From Streptomyces decoyicus (GTDB taxonomy: Bacteria > Actinomycetota > Actinomycetes > Streptomycetales > Streptomycetaceae), in assembly GCF_019880305.1 (NCBI RefSeq), contig NZ_CP082301.1, forward strand, positions 3,224,001-3,288,000: a stretch of 64,000 nucleotides of DNA, written 5' to 3'. This document shows positions 8,024-16,175 of this stretch, in pieces. Below the pieces are notes generated by a model that made no database searches, had not been told where the DNA came from, and worked only from the letters and a program-made list of their open reading frames with translations. The translations under genes were made by a program, and so were the position numbers. Within the stretch, counting starts at the first letter, position 1; every line of letters begins with the position of its first letter.

Positions 8024-8163
8024 CGGCTCATCCTGGCAGCAGCGCTCCTTGCCGGTGTGTGCCGATGCGTGCCGAGGGCTGACGCACATTGACAACACAG
8101 GTGCGTGAATGGGCGCTGACCAGGTGTTGGACGTACCGCAGGAGCGACAGCGACCGTAGACGC

Positions 8164-9474
8164 ATGATCCTCTTCCTCGCTGCTCGCCCGGTCACCGCCC
8201 CGCCCGTACGCCCGGCACGGCCCGTACGCCCGGCACGGCCCGTACGCCTCCGCTTCCGTCCCCTCGCCCCCTACCGCCGGATCTTCGCCGTCCCCGGCAC
8301 CCGCGCCTTCACGGCCGCCAACCTGCTGGCGCGGCTGCCGATGGGGATGCTCAGCGTCAGCGCGGTGCTGATGATCGCCGGGTCGCGTGGCTCCTACGCG
8401 CTGGCCGGGGCGGTCACCGCGACCGGGCTGGCGGCAACGGCGCTGGTCGGGCCGTGGACCGCCCGGATGGTCGACCGCCACGGCCAGGCCCGCATCGCGG
8501 TCCCGGCCACCGCGCTCGCCGTCCTGGGCTCGCTCTCGCTCCTCCTGTGCGTCCGCCACGGCGCGCCCGACTGGACCCTCTTCGCCTCCTACGCCGCCAC
8601 CGCCACCACGCCCAACACCGGCGGGATGTCGCGCGCCCGCTGGGCGCACCTCTTCCGCGACGACCCGGCCGCCCGGCACACCGCCAACTCCTTCGAACAG
8701 GCCGCGGACGAGCTGTGCTTCATGCTCGGACCGGTGCTCGCCACGCTGCTGTGCACCGTCCTCTTCCCGGAGGCGGGCACGGCGGTGGCCGCGGCGCTGC
8801 TGCTGACCGGGGTGCTGCTCTTCGCCGCCCAGCGCCGCACCGAACCGCCCGTGGCGCCGGCACCGGCCACCGGCCGGCCCCGCTCACCCCTGCGCCTGCC
8901 CGAGCTGCCGCCGCTCCTGGTCACGTTCCTCGCCACCGGCGCGGTCTTCGGCTCCCTGGAGGTCGTGACGATCGCCTTCGCCGACGGGCACGGCATCCGG
9001 ACCGCGGCAGGCGGCCTGCTCGCCCTCCAGGCGGCCGGCTCCTGCGCGGCCGGACTGCTCTACGGCCTGCTGCGGCCGAGGGGCCGCGCCGGCCACCGCT
9101 TCCTCGGCTGCACCGCGGCGATGGCGGCCCTGATGCTTCTCCCGCTGCTCGCGGCCGCGACGGGGAGCCTTGCCGCACTGGCCGTCGCGCTCCTCCTGGC
9201 CGGTATGGCGACCGCGCCGACCATGGTCACCGGCATGGGACTCGTCCAGTCGCTGACGCCGCCCGGTCAGCTCAACGAGGGCATGACGCTCGCCGTGACC
9301 GCGCTGCTGGGCGGTATCGCGGCCGGATCGGCGAGCGGCGGGTGGGCGGTCGACCACCTGGCCGGGGCGGGCGCCGCCTACGGGGTTCCCGCGGCGGCGG
9401 CCGCCCTCGCGCCGGCCGTCACCCTGCTCACGGCACGCCGTCGCCCGAACCGTCCGGCGGCGCCCGTCATCTGA
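8164..9474 (+). CDS. MFS transporter
   Basis: 436 residues if the ATG at 8164 is used; no convincing ribosome-binding site precedes it, and a later start is possible. The N-terminal 35 residues are basic and contain a VRPARP repeat, encoded by an 18-bp tandem repeat at 8203–8238. The rest has about 12 membrane segments with the loop GPWTARMVDRHGQAR after the second pair, the usual MFS loop 2–3. It looks like a small-molecule exporter. It is divergent from a LysR regulator. Its last 8 bases overlap the convergent gene at 9467. Confidence 0.8.
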   Translation: MILFLAARPVTAPPVRPARPVRPARPVRLRFRPLAPYRRIFAVPGTRAFTAANLLARLPMGMLSVSAVLMIAGSRGSYALAGAVTATGLAATALVGPWTARMVDRHGQARIAVPATALAVLGSLSLLLCVRHGAPDWTLFASYAATATTPNTGGMSRARWAHLFRDDPAARHTANSFEQAADELCFMLGPVLATLLCTVLFPEAGTAVAAALLLTGVLLFAAQRRTEPPVAPAPATGRPRSPLRLPELPPLLVTFLATGAVFGSLEVVTIAFADGHGIRTAAGGLLALQAAGSCAAGLLYGLLRPRGRAGHRFLGCTAAMAALMLLPLLAAATGSLAALAVALLLAGMATAPTMVTGMGLVQSLTPPGQLNEGMTLAVTALLGGIAAGSASGGWAVDHLAGAGAAYGVPAAAAALAPAVTLLTARRRPNRPAAPVI

Positions 9475-10150
9475 TCGGGTCCGTGTACCGCAACTGCCGG
9501 GGGAAGGTCGCAACGGCCGGGCCGTACCCCCCGACCGTGAACGCGAACGTCACCCAGGAACCGTCCACGAAGCCGACCTCGTGCGTGCCGTGCCGCACGT
9601 CGGTACGGTTGCGCACCCAGGCGACCTGCCGCCGCTCCACCCGCCAGGCGTACTCCACCGCCTCCGCACCGGCCATCGGCTCCCGCCGGTTGCCGGCCAG
9701 CCGCACCCGCACCACATGGAGATGGCGGTCGGTCACCAGCAGCACCGACAGGTACCGAAACGAACAGCGGGGCCGCAGCACGGCCGCCAGCTGCCCGGCC
9801 AGGCTCTCCCAGCTGCCCGACAGCTGAGGGGTGTCGGGGTGGTGGCGGTCGTCCCACCGGTCCACCACGGCGTTGACGGGGTTGAGGCGGTGCAGTCCCC
9901 ATTCGGCCCGTCCCATGCCGTCGACGAGCCGGTCACCGGTGGTGCGCTGTGCCGAGAACGCCTGCTGCCGGAACTGCCGGGGCGGCTCGGGGAGCTGTTC
10001 GCCCGCCTCGACCGGATGGCCGGCGACGACCCTCTCCCCGGGCGGCAGCACGGCCGCCGCCCGCTCCTTGGCCGCACGGGCCAGTGCATGCCGGTCCGTG
10101 GGCACCAAGGCGGACTTGAGCCCCGACCACAGCTCGTCGGCGAATTTCAC
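9467..10150 (-). CDS. hypothetical protein, third gene of the WXG100-like operon
   Basis: 227 residues starting GTG at 10150, overlapping the preceding stop by four bases (GTGA), so translational coupling is likely. I do not recognise a family. The N-terminal 60 residues are helical and charged. The C-terminal 130 alternate short hydrophobic strands (YLSVLLVTDRHLHVVRVRL, VGFVDGSWVTFAF), resembling a β-rich PH-like or adaptor fold. There is no signal peptide or membrane segment. Position suggests an immunity, chaperone or regulatory partner of the WXG protein. Confidence 0.7.
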   Translation of the reverse strand: MKFADELWSGLKSALVPTDRHALARAAKERAAAVLPPGERVVAGHPVEAGEQLPEPPRQFRQQAFSAQRTTGDRLVDGMGRAEWGLHRLNPVNAVVDRWDDRHHPDTPQLSGSWESLAGQLAAVLRPRCSFRYLSVLLVTDRHLHVVRVRLAGNRREPMAGAEAVEYAWRVERRQVAWVRNRTDVRHGTHEVGFVDGSWVTFAFTVGGYGPAVATFPRQLRYTDPIR

Positions 10151-11103
10151 CCGAAGGCCTCCCGCACCGACTGCTTGGCCTGCGCCGGCGACTCGTCCAT
10201 GCGCTCGTCGAAGCTCTTCGGCTCCGGGCGCCTGTGGTATTCCACTGTCTCTTCCGCGAGCGCCGGACCGTTCTCGATCATGGCACCCGTCAGGGCACCA
10301 CCGGGATCGACCCCGAGGACACCCTTGGCGATCTTCTTGCCCTGCTTCCAGGCGAGGAACTGGGCGACATCCGTACCCGACGGCCGGTTGCCGTGCAGCA
10401 GGTCGCCGGCGATCCGCCGCCGTGCGCCCTTCCACTCCTTGATCTTCGCGCGGTCCAGCCCGCGCAGATACCGGCGGAGCCGGGAGAGCTTCGCCAGCGC
10501 CTGCGTCCGCTTGGCGATATCGGCGAGCTTGTCGGCGAGCTTGGCAGCGATCCGGGTGGCCTTCGCGGCCCGGTACGCGACATTCGCCGCACCCGCCATC
10601 GGCCCGATCGCCGCGGCGGCACCGGCCGTCAGCAGCGAGAGGATCGCCGTGGTGGCGGCGGTGACCATCAGCGCCTCGACGATCTCCACGAGGAGTTCGC
10701 TCATGGCCTGCTCGGCCATGGCGCAGGCCGCGGCGGCCATCTCCAGCAGCTCGGCGACGGTATCCATGTCGTCGGCCTCACCGAGCAGGGCCTGCTCGAA
10801 GTCCGTCATGGTCTTGTCGAACCCCTCGGCGGCGTCGCCCTGCCACGCATGCCGCACGGCCTTGCGCTCCGCCACCAGGTCCTCGACCACACCGCGCAGA
10901 TCGCGCGCCGCGCTCCGCCACTCCTGGGCGGTCTCCTCCAGCAACTCGCTGTCGCCGGTGACCCAGTCGAACCAGTCGTCGGCGCCGCACTGCTTCAGGA
11001 CGCCCTTGATGATCTCGTCGAGGGTCGCGGCGAGCGGATTGCTCCAGTCCAGGGTGTAGTTGATCCGGTCCAGCGCGCTCGACGCGGCCTGTCCCGCCCC
11101 CAT
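10147..11103 (-). CDS. WXG100-like putative type VII secretion substrate
   Basis: 318 residues. Residues 1–145 are helical with a W-Q-G turn (W87–G89 in AVRHAWQGDAAEGFDKTM), the WXG100 hallmark. Next comes a hydrophobic stretch (about 145–180, AATTAILSLLTAGAAAAIGPM), then a basic coiled region (ALAKLSRLRRYLRGL) and a polar C-terminal 100 residues. WXG followed by a variable C-terminus is the layout of type VII secreted effectors. The ATG at 11103 overlaps the previous stop (ATGA). The C-terminus matches no toxin family I recognise. Confidence 0.7.
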   Translation of the reverse strand: MGAGQAASSALDRINYTLDWSNPLAATLDEIIKGVLKQCGADDWFDWVTGDSELLEETAQEWRSAARDLRGVVEDLVAERKAVRHAWQGDAAEGFDKTMTDFEQALLGEADDMDTVAELLEMAAAACAMAEQAMSELLVEIVEALMVTAATTAILSLLTAGAAAAIGPMAGAANVAYRAAKATRIAAKLADKLADIAKRTQALAKLSRLRRYLRGLDRAKIKEWKGARRRIAGDLLHGNRPSGTDVAQFLAWKQGKKIAKGVLGVDPGGALTGAMIENGPALAEETVEYHRRPEPKSFDERMDESPAQAKQSVREAFG

Positions 11104-11414
11104 CAGGCACCGCCGCCGAAGCTGTTCGCGGTGTCCTCTTCGTTGGCGTCGTAATTGTCCGCGGAGCCACGGACCGCGTCGGCGATGGACCGCAGCATCT
11201 CGCCGGCCCCTTCGAGGTCCGTGCCCGACTGGTCCTTCTGATCGATGTAGTCGGCCCGCAGACTGTTCGCCTCGGGGAGCTGCCCGAACACTCCGTCCGA
11301 CAGATCCAGCCCGGCCGTCCGCTTGCGGATCTTGTCGATCCGGTCCGCCGCGCTCTCCGCCGCATTGGCATAGCGACGCAGCGCATCGCCCTCGACATCG
11401 GCGCCCTGACCCAT
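11103..11414 (-). CDS. small ESAT-6/EspC-like helical protein, first gene of the operon
   Basis: 103 residues, acidic, predicted as two helices around the turn GVFGQLPEANSLRADYI. It lacks a strict W-x-G but has the size and two-helix shape of small type VII partner proteins encoded just upstream of longer WXG substrates. Its stop overlaps the next start by four bases. The ATG at 11414 is the natural start, and GGGGGAG lies just upstream. A heterodimer with the 318-residue protein is plausible but not shown. Confidence 0.7.
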   Translation of the reverse strand: MGQGADVEGDALRRYANAAESAADRIDKIRKRTAGLDLSDGVFGQLPEANSLRADYIDQKDQSGTDLEGAGEMLRSIADAVRGSADNYDANEEDTANSFGGGA

Positions 11415-11629
11415 TGCTCCCCCGTTGCTCCCCCATTGCCGTCACTTTGCCTGGCAATGACACACCTGGAGTCAAGGATTCGTCAAACACCTCTGGGGCA
11501 TTCACCCACCGCTCGGCCCGAAGCTCGCGTATCGGCCTGAATTCTCTATCGGGTGGAAACCCGCAGAAAAGCTCGCACCCCGAAGGGAACGCGGTGCCCG
11601 GCGCCCGGAACCGGCGCCCGAAACGACTC

Positions 11630-11661
11630 AGGCCCCGCCGTCCTGTCGGACAGCGGGGCCT
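11630..11661 (-). terminator. terminator after ssrA
   Basis: Perfect 9-bp stem AGGCCCCGC (11630–11638) with GCGGGGCCT (11653–11661), 20 bases beyond the tmRNA 3' end. It lacks a long T-run, as is common in Streptomyces. Confidence 0.7.
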
Positions 11662-11680
11662 GGGCCTCACATGGGAATTG

Positions 11681-12047
11681 TGGAGATGGCGGGAATCGAA
11701 CCCGCGTCCAACGGTGCAGAAACAGGGCTTCTCCGAGTGCAGTTCGCTGCGATTTTCTCGGCCCCGGAGATCACGCGAACAAGTCTCCGACGGGCTCAGT
11801 CACTGTTTGATTTCCTTCTAAACCCCGTGACCGGGTCTAGAAGTTTAGTTCCCTAGTCGATGCCAGGATCCGGGTCGGGAACAGCCCCGGGCTGACACTT
11901 CGCAAGTCGCTACTTAGGCAGCGAGGGCGAAGGAATCGCGCTTGGTGTTGGCGATTATTGGTTGCGACATATGGTTTACGAGATCATTGCCGCTTCCTCG
12001 ACTCGCTTCCCCTGCTTCGACATCCGCTGTCGAAACCGATCATCCCC
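11681..12047 (-). ncRNA. ssrA: transfer-messenger RNA (tmRNA)
   Basis: About 367 nt, one-piece tmRNA. The 5' end GGGGATG (12047–12041) pairs with CATCTCC (11688–11682) as the acceptor stem, with discriminator A at 11681. The T-arm GCGGGTTCGATTCCCGC is clear. The CCA end is not encoded (the DNA reads CAA), so it must be added. The tag reading frame runs from a GCC resume codon at 11952 to TAA at 11914 and encodes ANTKRDSFALAA, ending in the protease-recognised ALAA. With SmpB, encoded 125 bases upstream, it rescues stalled ribosomes and marks the peptide for degradation. Confidence 0.97.
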
Positions 12048-12050
12048 ATG

Positions 12051-12062
12051 TTGATTTATCAA
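12051..12062 (-). promoter_or_regulatory. AT-rich palindrome at the ssrA start, likely −10 region
   Basis: TTGATAAATCAA lies 4–15 bases before the tmRNA 5' end and is a perfect inverted repeat (TTGAT/ATCAA). GATAAAT sits where a −10 hexamer should be. No TTGACA-like −35 is clear. Confidence 0.4.
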
Positions 12063-12171
12063 GGTGGTACCCGCACCCCTCATGGGGTGTGGACCCATCG
12101 TACGTGAACAACGGCTGCCGTTGCCAGCGTATTCCCTGCGGGCCGGCCGGGACCGGTCCCATCGGGGCAGA

Positions 12172-12675
12172 TCAGGCCCGCTGTCGCCGGCGGGCAGCCG
12201 AGACCGCCCGGTCCGTCTCGCGGCGGTCCTGCTGCTCGCGGAGCGTCTGCCGCTTGTCGTACTCCTTCTTGCCCTTGGCCAGAGCGATCTCGACCTTGGC
12301 CCGGCCGTCCTTGAAATAGAGGGCCAGCGGCACGATCGTGTGCCCCGACTCCTGGCTCTTGGCCTCCAGCTTGTCGATCTCCACGCGGTGCATCAGCAGC
12401 TTCCGCTTGCGTCGCGCGCTGTGGTTCGTCCAGGTGCCCTGGGCGTATTCGGGGATATGTACGTTGTGCAGCCAGGCCTCACCGCGGTCGATCTGGATGA
12501 AACCGTCCACCAGCGACGCCCGGCCCTGCCGCAGCGACTTCACCTCGGTGCCGGTCAGCACCAGGCCACACTCATAGGTGTCCAGAATGAGGTAGTCGTG
12601 CCGCGCCTTCTTGTGCTGCGCGACGAGCTTGCGCCCGGGGTCCTTGTCCTTGCCCTTGCCTTTGTCCTTAGCCAT
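12172..12675 (-). CDS. smpB: SsrA-binding protein SmpB
   Basis: 167 residues from the ATG at 12675. The OB-fold core is recognisable: [20 protein letters not shown], then [31 protein letters not shown] and HRVEIDKL. The basic C-terminal tail ([19 protein letters not shown]) mimics an mRNA in the ribosome A site channel. A lysine-rich N-terminal extension is typical of actinomycetes. It delivers tmRNA to stalled ribosomes. It lies 18 bases after the S41 protease gene, with ssrA next downstream, so one transcript may supply both SmpB and tmRNA. Confidence 0.96.
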   Translation of the reverse strand: MAKDKGKGKDKDPGRKLVAQHKKARHDYLILDTYECGLVLTGTEVKSLRQGRASLVDGFIQIDRGEAWLHNVHIPEYAQGTWTNHSARRKRKLLMHRVEIDKLEAKSQESGHTIVPLALYFKDGRAKVEIALAKGKKEYDKRQTLREQQDRRETDRAVSAARRRQRA

Positions 12676-12693
12676 AGTGCGGCCATTTTCGCA

Positions 12694-13914
12694 CTACGCC
12701 CCGCCCCCGATGCCACTCAATACCGTGCGGGCCCGTTTTTCGGCTCCGCTGCCGACGGTCACGTCGGGCGTCAGGCCCGCGTCGTCGACGGTCCGGCCGG
12801 ACGGGGTGCGGTAGTGGCCGACGGTCAGCTCGGCGACCGAACCGTCCGGCAGCGTGCTCGGCATCTGCACCGAGCCCTTGCCGAAGGTCCGGGAACCCAC
12901 CACGAGCGCCCGGCCGCGGTCCTGGAGGGCGCCGGAGAGCAGCTCGGCGGCGCTCATCGTGCCGCCGTCCACGAGGACGACCAGCGGGAGGTGGGTGTTG
13001 CCGCCGCGCCGGGCGTACAGGGCGTGCTGGCTGCCGCGTACGTCGTACGTCGCGACCAGGCCGCCGTCCAGGAAGGCCGAGGCGGCTTTCACGGCCTCGG
13101 TGACCAGGCCGCCGGTGTTGCCTCGCAGGTCGAGCAGCATGCCGCCGTGCGGGGAGGCGCGGCGCACCGCCCGGCGGACCGCGTCGCCGGTGCCCTGGCT
13201 GAACGCGGAGATCTTGACGCGGGTCGGGCCGTGCGCACCGGCCGGCCGGTCGATGACGACGTTCCGGGATCTCAGACGGGTGCGGTGCAGGGTGACCGTC
13301 CAGCGGCGGGCGCCGCGCTGGAGGTCCAGCGTCACGGGCGTACCGGCAGCGGCGGCGGGCCCGCGGGAGCCGCCGGAGGGGGCACCGCGCAGCCGGCCGA
13401 CGACCTCGGTGACCGGTGTGCCCCGGGACGGCCGGCCGTCGACGGCGCGCAGCCGGTCGCCCGTGGTGATGCCGGCACGTGCGGCGGGGCCGCCGGGCTG
13501 GACCCGGGAGACCTCTATGCGGCCGTGGGCCGCCTGCCGCACCCAGAGCCCGACGCCGACATAGGAGCCGTCCAACTGCGCCTGGAAATCCTTGAACTCG
13601 CCCGGTGAATAGATCGTCGACCAGCGGTCGCCGCTGCGGCTGACGACGTCGGCGGCGGCCTGCGCACCGGACTTGCCGTCCTCCACGGCCTGGGCGGCGG
13701 CCCGTTCGACGGCCGCGCGGTCCGCCGTGTCGGACCGGTGCGCGTGCGCTCCGGAGGCCGTACGGTCCGGGGCGTTGCGCTCCACCGCGCCCTCTGCTTC
13801 GTCGCTCCAGGTGCCGGTTGCCGCGCCGGTGGCGAGCACACTCGCGAGGAACAACGTCAGGGCCGCCCCGCGGCGAATGCGGCGGGGCCGGTCGTACGAA
13901 CACGGGCCCGACAT
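12694..13914 (-). CDS. S41-family C-terminal processing protease
   Basis: 406 residues from the ATG at 13914. The N-terminus has a basic patch and a hydrophobic segment (AALTLFLASVLATGAATG, about 18–34), a signal peptide or anchor, so the protease acts outside the membrane. A PDZ domain spans about 118–210 (GVGLWV, VQPGGPAARAGITTGDRLRAVDG). The catalytic dyad is visible: Ser321 in GGTMSAAELLSGA and Lys346 in SRTFGKGSVQ. Such Ctp/Tsp proteases trim or degrade envelope proteins. It follows ftsX across a terminator, on the same strand. No good ribosome-binding site precedes the start. Confidence 0.92.
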   Translation of the reverse strand: MSGPCSYDRPRRIRRGAALTLFLASVLATGAATGTWSDEAEGAVERNAPDRTASGAHAHRSDTADRAAVERAAAQAVEDGKSGAQAAADVVSRSGDRWSTIYSPGEFKDFQAQLDGSYVGVGLWVRQAAHGRIEVSRVQPGGPAARAGITTGDRLRAVDGRPSRGTPVTEVVGRLRGAPSGGSRGPAAAAGTPVTLDLQRGARRWTVTLHRTRLRSRNVVIDRPAGAHGPTRVKISAFSQGTGDAVRRAVRRASPHGGMLLDLRGNTGGLVTEAVKAASAFLDGGLVATYDVRGSQHALYARRGGNTHLPLVVLVDGGTMSAAELLSGALQDRGRALVVGSRTFGKGSVQMPSTLPDGSVAELTVGHYRTPSGRTVDDAGLTPDVTVGSGAEKRARTVLSGIGGGA

Positions 13915-13937
13915 GGCGGTGAGTCTAGGGGACAAAA

Positions 13938-13971
13938 GGGCGCCGTACGGCAAGTTGACCGTACGGCGCCC
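13938..13971 (-). terminator. terminator after ftsX
   Basis: Perfect 13-bp stem GGGCGCCGTACGG (13938–13950) with CCGTACGGCGCCC (13959–13971). On the minus strand it is followed by TTTT, so it is a classic intrinsic terminator for the ftsE–ftsX transcript. Confidence 0.85.
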
Positions 13972-13982
13972 CTTGGCAAAGC

Positions 13983-14897
13983 TCACACCTTGAGGTACTT
14001 GCGCAACGCGAAGAACGCGGCGAGCGAGGGCATCAGCAGCCCGATCAGGAGGACCAGCGGGAGGACCGCCGCCACCGAGTCCCAGCCGATGAAGTTGATC
14101 ACCTGGATCTTCTTCGACAGCCAGTTGTTGATGAGGACGTACTTGCCGCCGATGATCAGCACACAGGCGAAAGCCGCGCCCAGCAGCCCCGCGATGGCGG
14201 CCTCCAGGATGAACGGCATCTGGATGTAGAAGCTGGACGCTCCCACCAGCCGCATGATCCCGGTCTCCCGCCGCCGGCTGAACGCCGACACCCGCACGGT
14301 GTTGACGATCAGCATCAGCGCAACGACCAGCATCAGCGCCATCACGAATATCGCGGCGATGTTCATGCCGTTGAGGAGGTTGAACAGTGGCTCGACGGTG
14401 TCCCGTTGGTCCTGTACCTCCTGGACACCGGGCCGTTCGGAGAACGCCGACTTGATGACGGCGTACTTCGTCGGGTCCTTGAGCTTGACGCGGAAGGACT
14501 CCGGAAGCTGGTCGGGCGTCACCAGCCCGGCGACGGGCGTGTCGCCGAACTGCTCCTTGTAGTGCTTGTACGCCTGGTCGCTGGACTCGTACGTCACCGG
14601 CTTCTGCACGATCGGCAGCCGGTCGAGCTCGGCCTTGATGTCGTTCTTCTGCTGCTGGGTGGCCGCACCCTTGGCGCAATTGGCTCCGGAGTCGGCGTCG
14701 TTCTTGTTGCAGAAGAAGATCGAGACGTTGACCTTGTCGTACCAGTAGCCCTTCATCGTGCTGACCTGGTCGCGCATCAGCAGCGAGGCGCCGAACAGGC
14801 CCAGCGAGAGGGCTACGGAGACGATGACGGCGAAAGTCATCGTGAGGTTTCGGCGGAGACCGACGCCGATCTCCGACAGGACGAACTGGGCGCGCAT
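13983..14897 (-). CDS. ftsX: cell-division protein FtsX, permease-like
   Basis: 304 residues with the FtsX plan: N-terminal cytoplasmic helix (MRAQFVLSEIGVGLRRN), membrane segment about 20–42, an extracellular loop (about 45–170) with two cysteines in CNKNDADSGANC, then three membrane segments near 180, 230 and 275. The last residues are cytoplasmic. In the FtsEX complex it passes ATPase signals across the membrane to activate peptidoglycan hydrolases. It starts 32 bases after ftsE. The ATG at 14897 is preceded by GAAAGGA. Confidence 0.95.
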   Translation of the reverse strand: MRAQFVLSEIGVGLRRNLTMTFAVIVSVALSLGLFGASLLMRDQVSTMKGYWYDKVNVSIFFCNKNDADSGANCAKGAATQQQKNDIKAELDRLPIVQKPVTYESSDQAYKHYKEQFGDTPVAGLVTPDQLPESFRVKLKDPTKYAVIKSAFSERPGVQEVQDQRDTVEPLFNLLNGMNIAAIFVMALMLVVALMLIVNTVRVSAFSRRRETGIMRLVGASSFYIQMPFILEAAIAGLLGAAFACVLIIGGKYVLINNWLSKKIQVINFIGWDSVAAVLPLVLLIGLLMPSLAAFFALRKYLKV

Positions 14898-14929
14898 GGC
14901 GTCCTTTCAGTGCTGGGGGCCGTACACGC

Positions 14930-15619
14930 TTAGTGCTGGTAGCCGTACACGCCGCGCGACTGGTCGCGTACGAGCCGGCCCTTTTCGAGTTCCATGACCC
15001 GCTTGCGCATCTGGTCGACGATCTGCTGGTCGTGGGTGGCCATGACCACCGTCGTACCGGTCCGGTTGATCCGGTCCAGCAGCTTCATGATGCCGACCGA
15101 GGTCTGCGGGTCGAGGTTGCCGGTGGGCTCGTCCGCGATGAGCAGCATCGGGCGGTTGACGAAGGCCCGGGCGATGGCGACACGCTGCTGCTCACCACCG
15201 GAGAGTTCACCCGGCATCCGGTCCTCTTTGCCGCCGAGGCCGACGAGTTCGAGGACTTCGGGCACCGTCTTGCGGATCTGGCCACGCGGCTTGCCGATCA
15301 CCTCGAGGGCGAAGGCGACGTTCTCCCCCACGGTCTTGTTGGGGAGCAGCCGGAAGTCCTGGAAGACCGTGCCCACCTGGCGCCGCATCTGCGGGACCTT
15401 CCAGTTGGAGAGCTTCCCGAGGTCCTTGCCGAGTACGTGCACATGGCCATGGCTGGCGCGCTCCTCGCGCAGCAGCAGCCTCAGGAAGGTGGACTTACCG
15501 GATCCCGAGGAGCCCACCAGGAAGACGAACTCGCCGCGCTCGATCTCGAGCGAGACGTCCCTGAGTGCAGGGCGGTTCTGCTTCGGGTAGGTCTTGGAGA
15601 CGTTGTCGAATCGGATCAC
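14930..15619 (-). CDS. ftsE: cell-division ATP-binding protein FtsE
   Basis: 229 residues starting GTG at 15619 ([12 protein letters not shown]), the usual FtsE opening. Walker A GSSGSGKS at 36–43, ABC signature LSGGEQQR, Walker B LLIADEP, and the switch histidine in MATHDQQ are all present. It is the nucleotide-binding subunit of FtsEX, powering septal and wall-hydrolase control. It is the first gene of the ftsE–ftsX pair; the 5' flank has no strong Shine–Dalgarno. Confidence 0.96.
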   Translation of the reverse strand: MIRFDNVSKTYPKQNRPALRDVSLEIERGEFVFLVGSSGSGKSTFLRLLLREERASHGHVHVLGKDLGKLSNWKVPQMRRQVGTVFQDFRLLPNKTVGENVAFALEVIGKPRGQIRKTVPEVLELVGLGGKEDRMPGELSGGEQQRVAIARAFVNRPMLLIADEPTGNLDPQTSVGIMKLLDRINRTGTTVVMATHDQQIVDQMRKRVMELEKGRLVRDQSRGVYGYQH

Positions 15620-15823
15620 TGATGCACCACGGTCGACCTGGATAGGGGCACGGTTGCCGAGTTGCGGCTCCCGTCGGTGTGCGTGACCATACGCGAACCT
15701 CGCAGGGCGGCGCAGTCGCCGTAGGGGGTTGGTGCGTTTATTCACGGCACCTACGGGACAAAAGGCGCACAATCTCGCGGGGCGCGCCGTTCCGGCGATG
15801 TGCTGGCACAGTGGAAGAGGGAA

Positions 15824-15847
15824 CCAACGCGCCTTCCGGTGCGTTGG
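15824..15847 (+). promoter_or_regulatory. hairpin just upstream of the zinc-ribbon gene
   Basis: CCAACGCGCC (15824–15833) and GGTGCGTTGG (15838–15847) form a 10-bp stem with one G·T pair and a four-base loop, ending 10 bases before the Shine–Dalgarno. It is flanked by two similar TGG-CACAGTGGA/GGCGCAGTGGA blocks. It could influence leader structure; function unknown. Confidence 0.35.
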
Positions 15848-15868
15848 CGCAGTGGAGAAGGAGGTCGC

Positions 15869-16063
15869 ATGACGTACGACCGACTGGTGTGCGCCAACTG
15901 CGCGGCCCCTGTGACCGAGGGCCGCTGCCCCGTGTGCCGGGCCAGCAGAGAACGACTTCAGCAGCAAGCGGGCGGCATGTTCGCCCAGCTCAGCCCCGCC
16001 ATGCTGGTGGCGCTGATGATCGTGTTGATCGCGGTGGGCATACTCCTCCACCAGGCTTCCTGA
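15869..16063 (+). CDS. small zinc-ribbon single-pass membrane protein
   Basis: 64 residues from the ATG at 15869, with a strong GAAGGAGG six bases before. Four cysteines (8, 11, 20, 23; CANC…CPVC) form a rubredoxin-type zinc ribbon. One membrane segment follows near the C-terminus ([17 protein letters not shown]). Function unknown. A similar small gene sits between ftsE and the surface-protein gene in other streptomycetes as I recall, so it is a real conserved gene. It diverges from ftsE. Confidence 0.8.
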   Translation: MTYDRLVCANCAAPVTEGRCPVCRASRERLQQQAGGMFAQLSPAMLVALMIVLIAVGILLHQAS

Positions 16064-16117
16064 CACCCGCCGGCACCCGTACGAGGCTTCCCGGCGACAG
16101 CGAGCACGCGAACGGCC

Positions 16118-16153
16118 GAGGGGCCCGGGACGCAAGCGCGTCCCGGGCCCCTC
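16118..16153. terminator. bidirectional terminator
   Basis: Perfect 16-bp stem GAGGGGCCCGGGACGC (16118–16133) with its complement (16138–16153) around a four-base loop, between two convergent genes. Confidence 0.85.
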
Positions 16154-16175
16154 AGTCAGCTGTACCGCGTCGGCA

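Noticed and set aside
8089..8163. N-terminal extension of the MFS transporter
   Set aside because: The extra 25 residues lack hydrophobic or conserved character and lie in the LysR/MFS promoter region.
11681..11760. A tRNA gene from the T-arm-like sequence
   Set aside because: It is the 3' tRNA-like half of tmRNA; its acceptor partner lies 360 bases away at the tmRNA 5' end.
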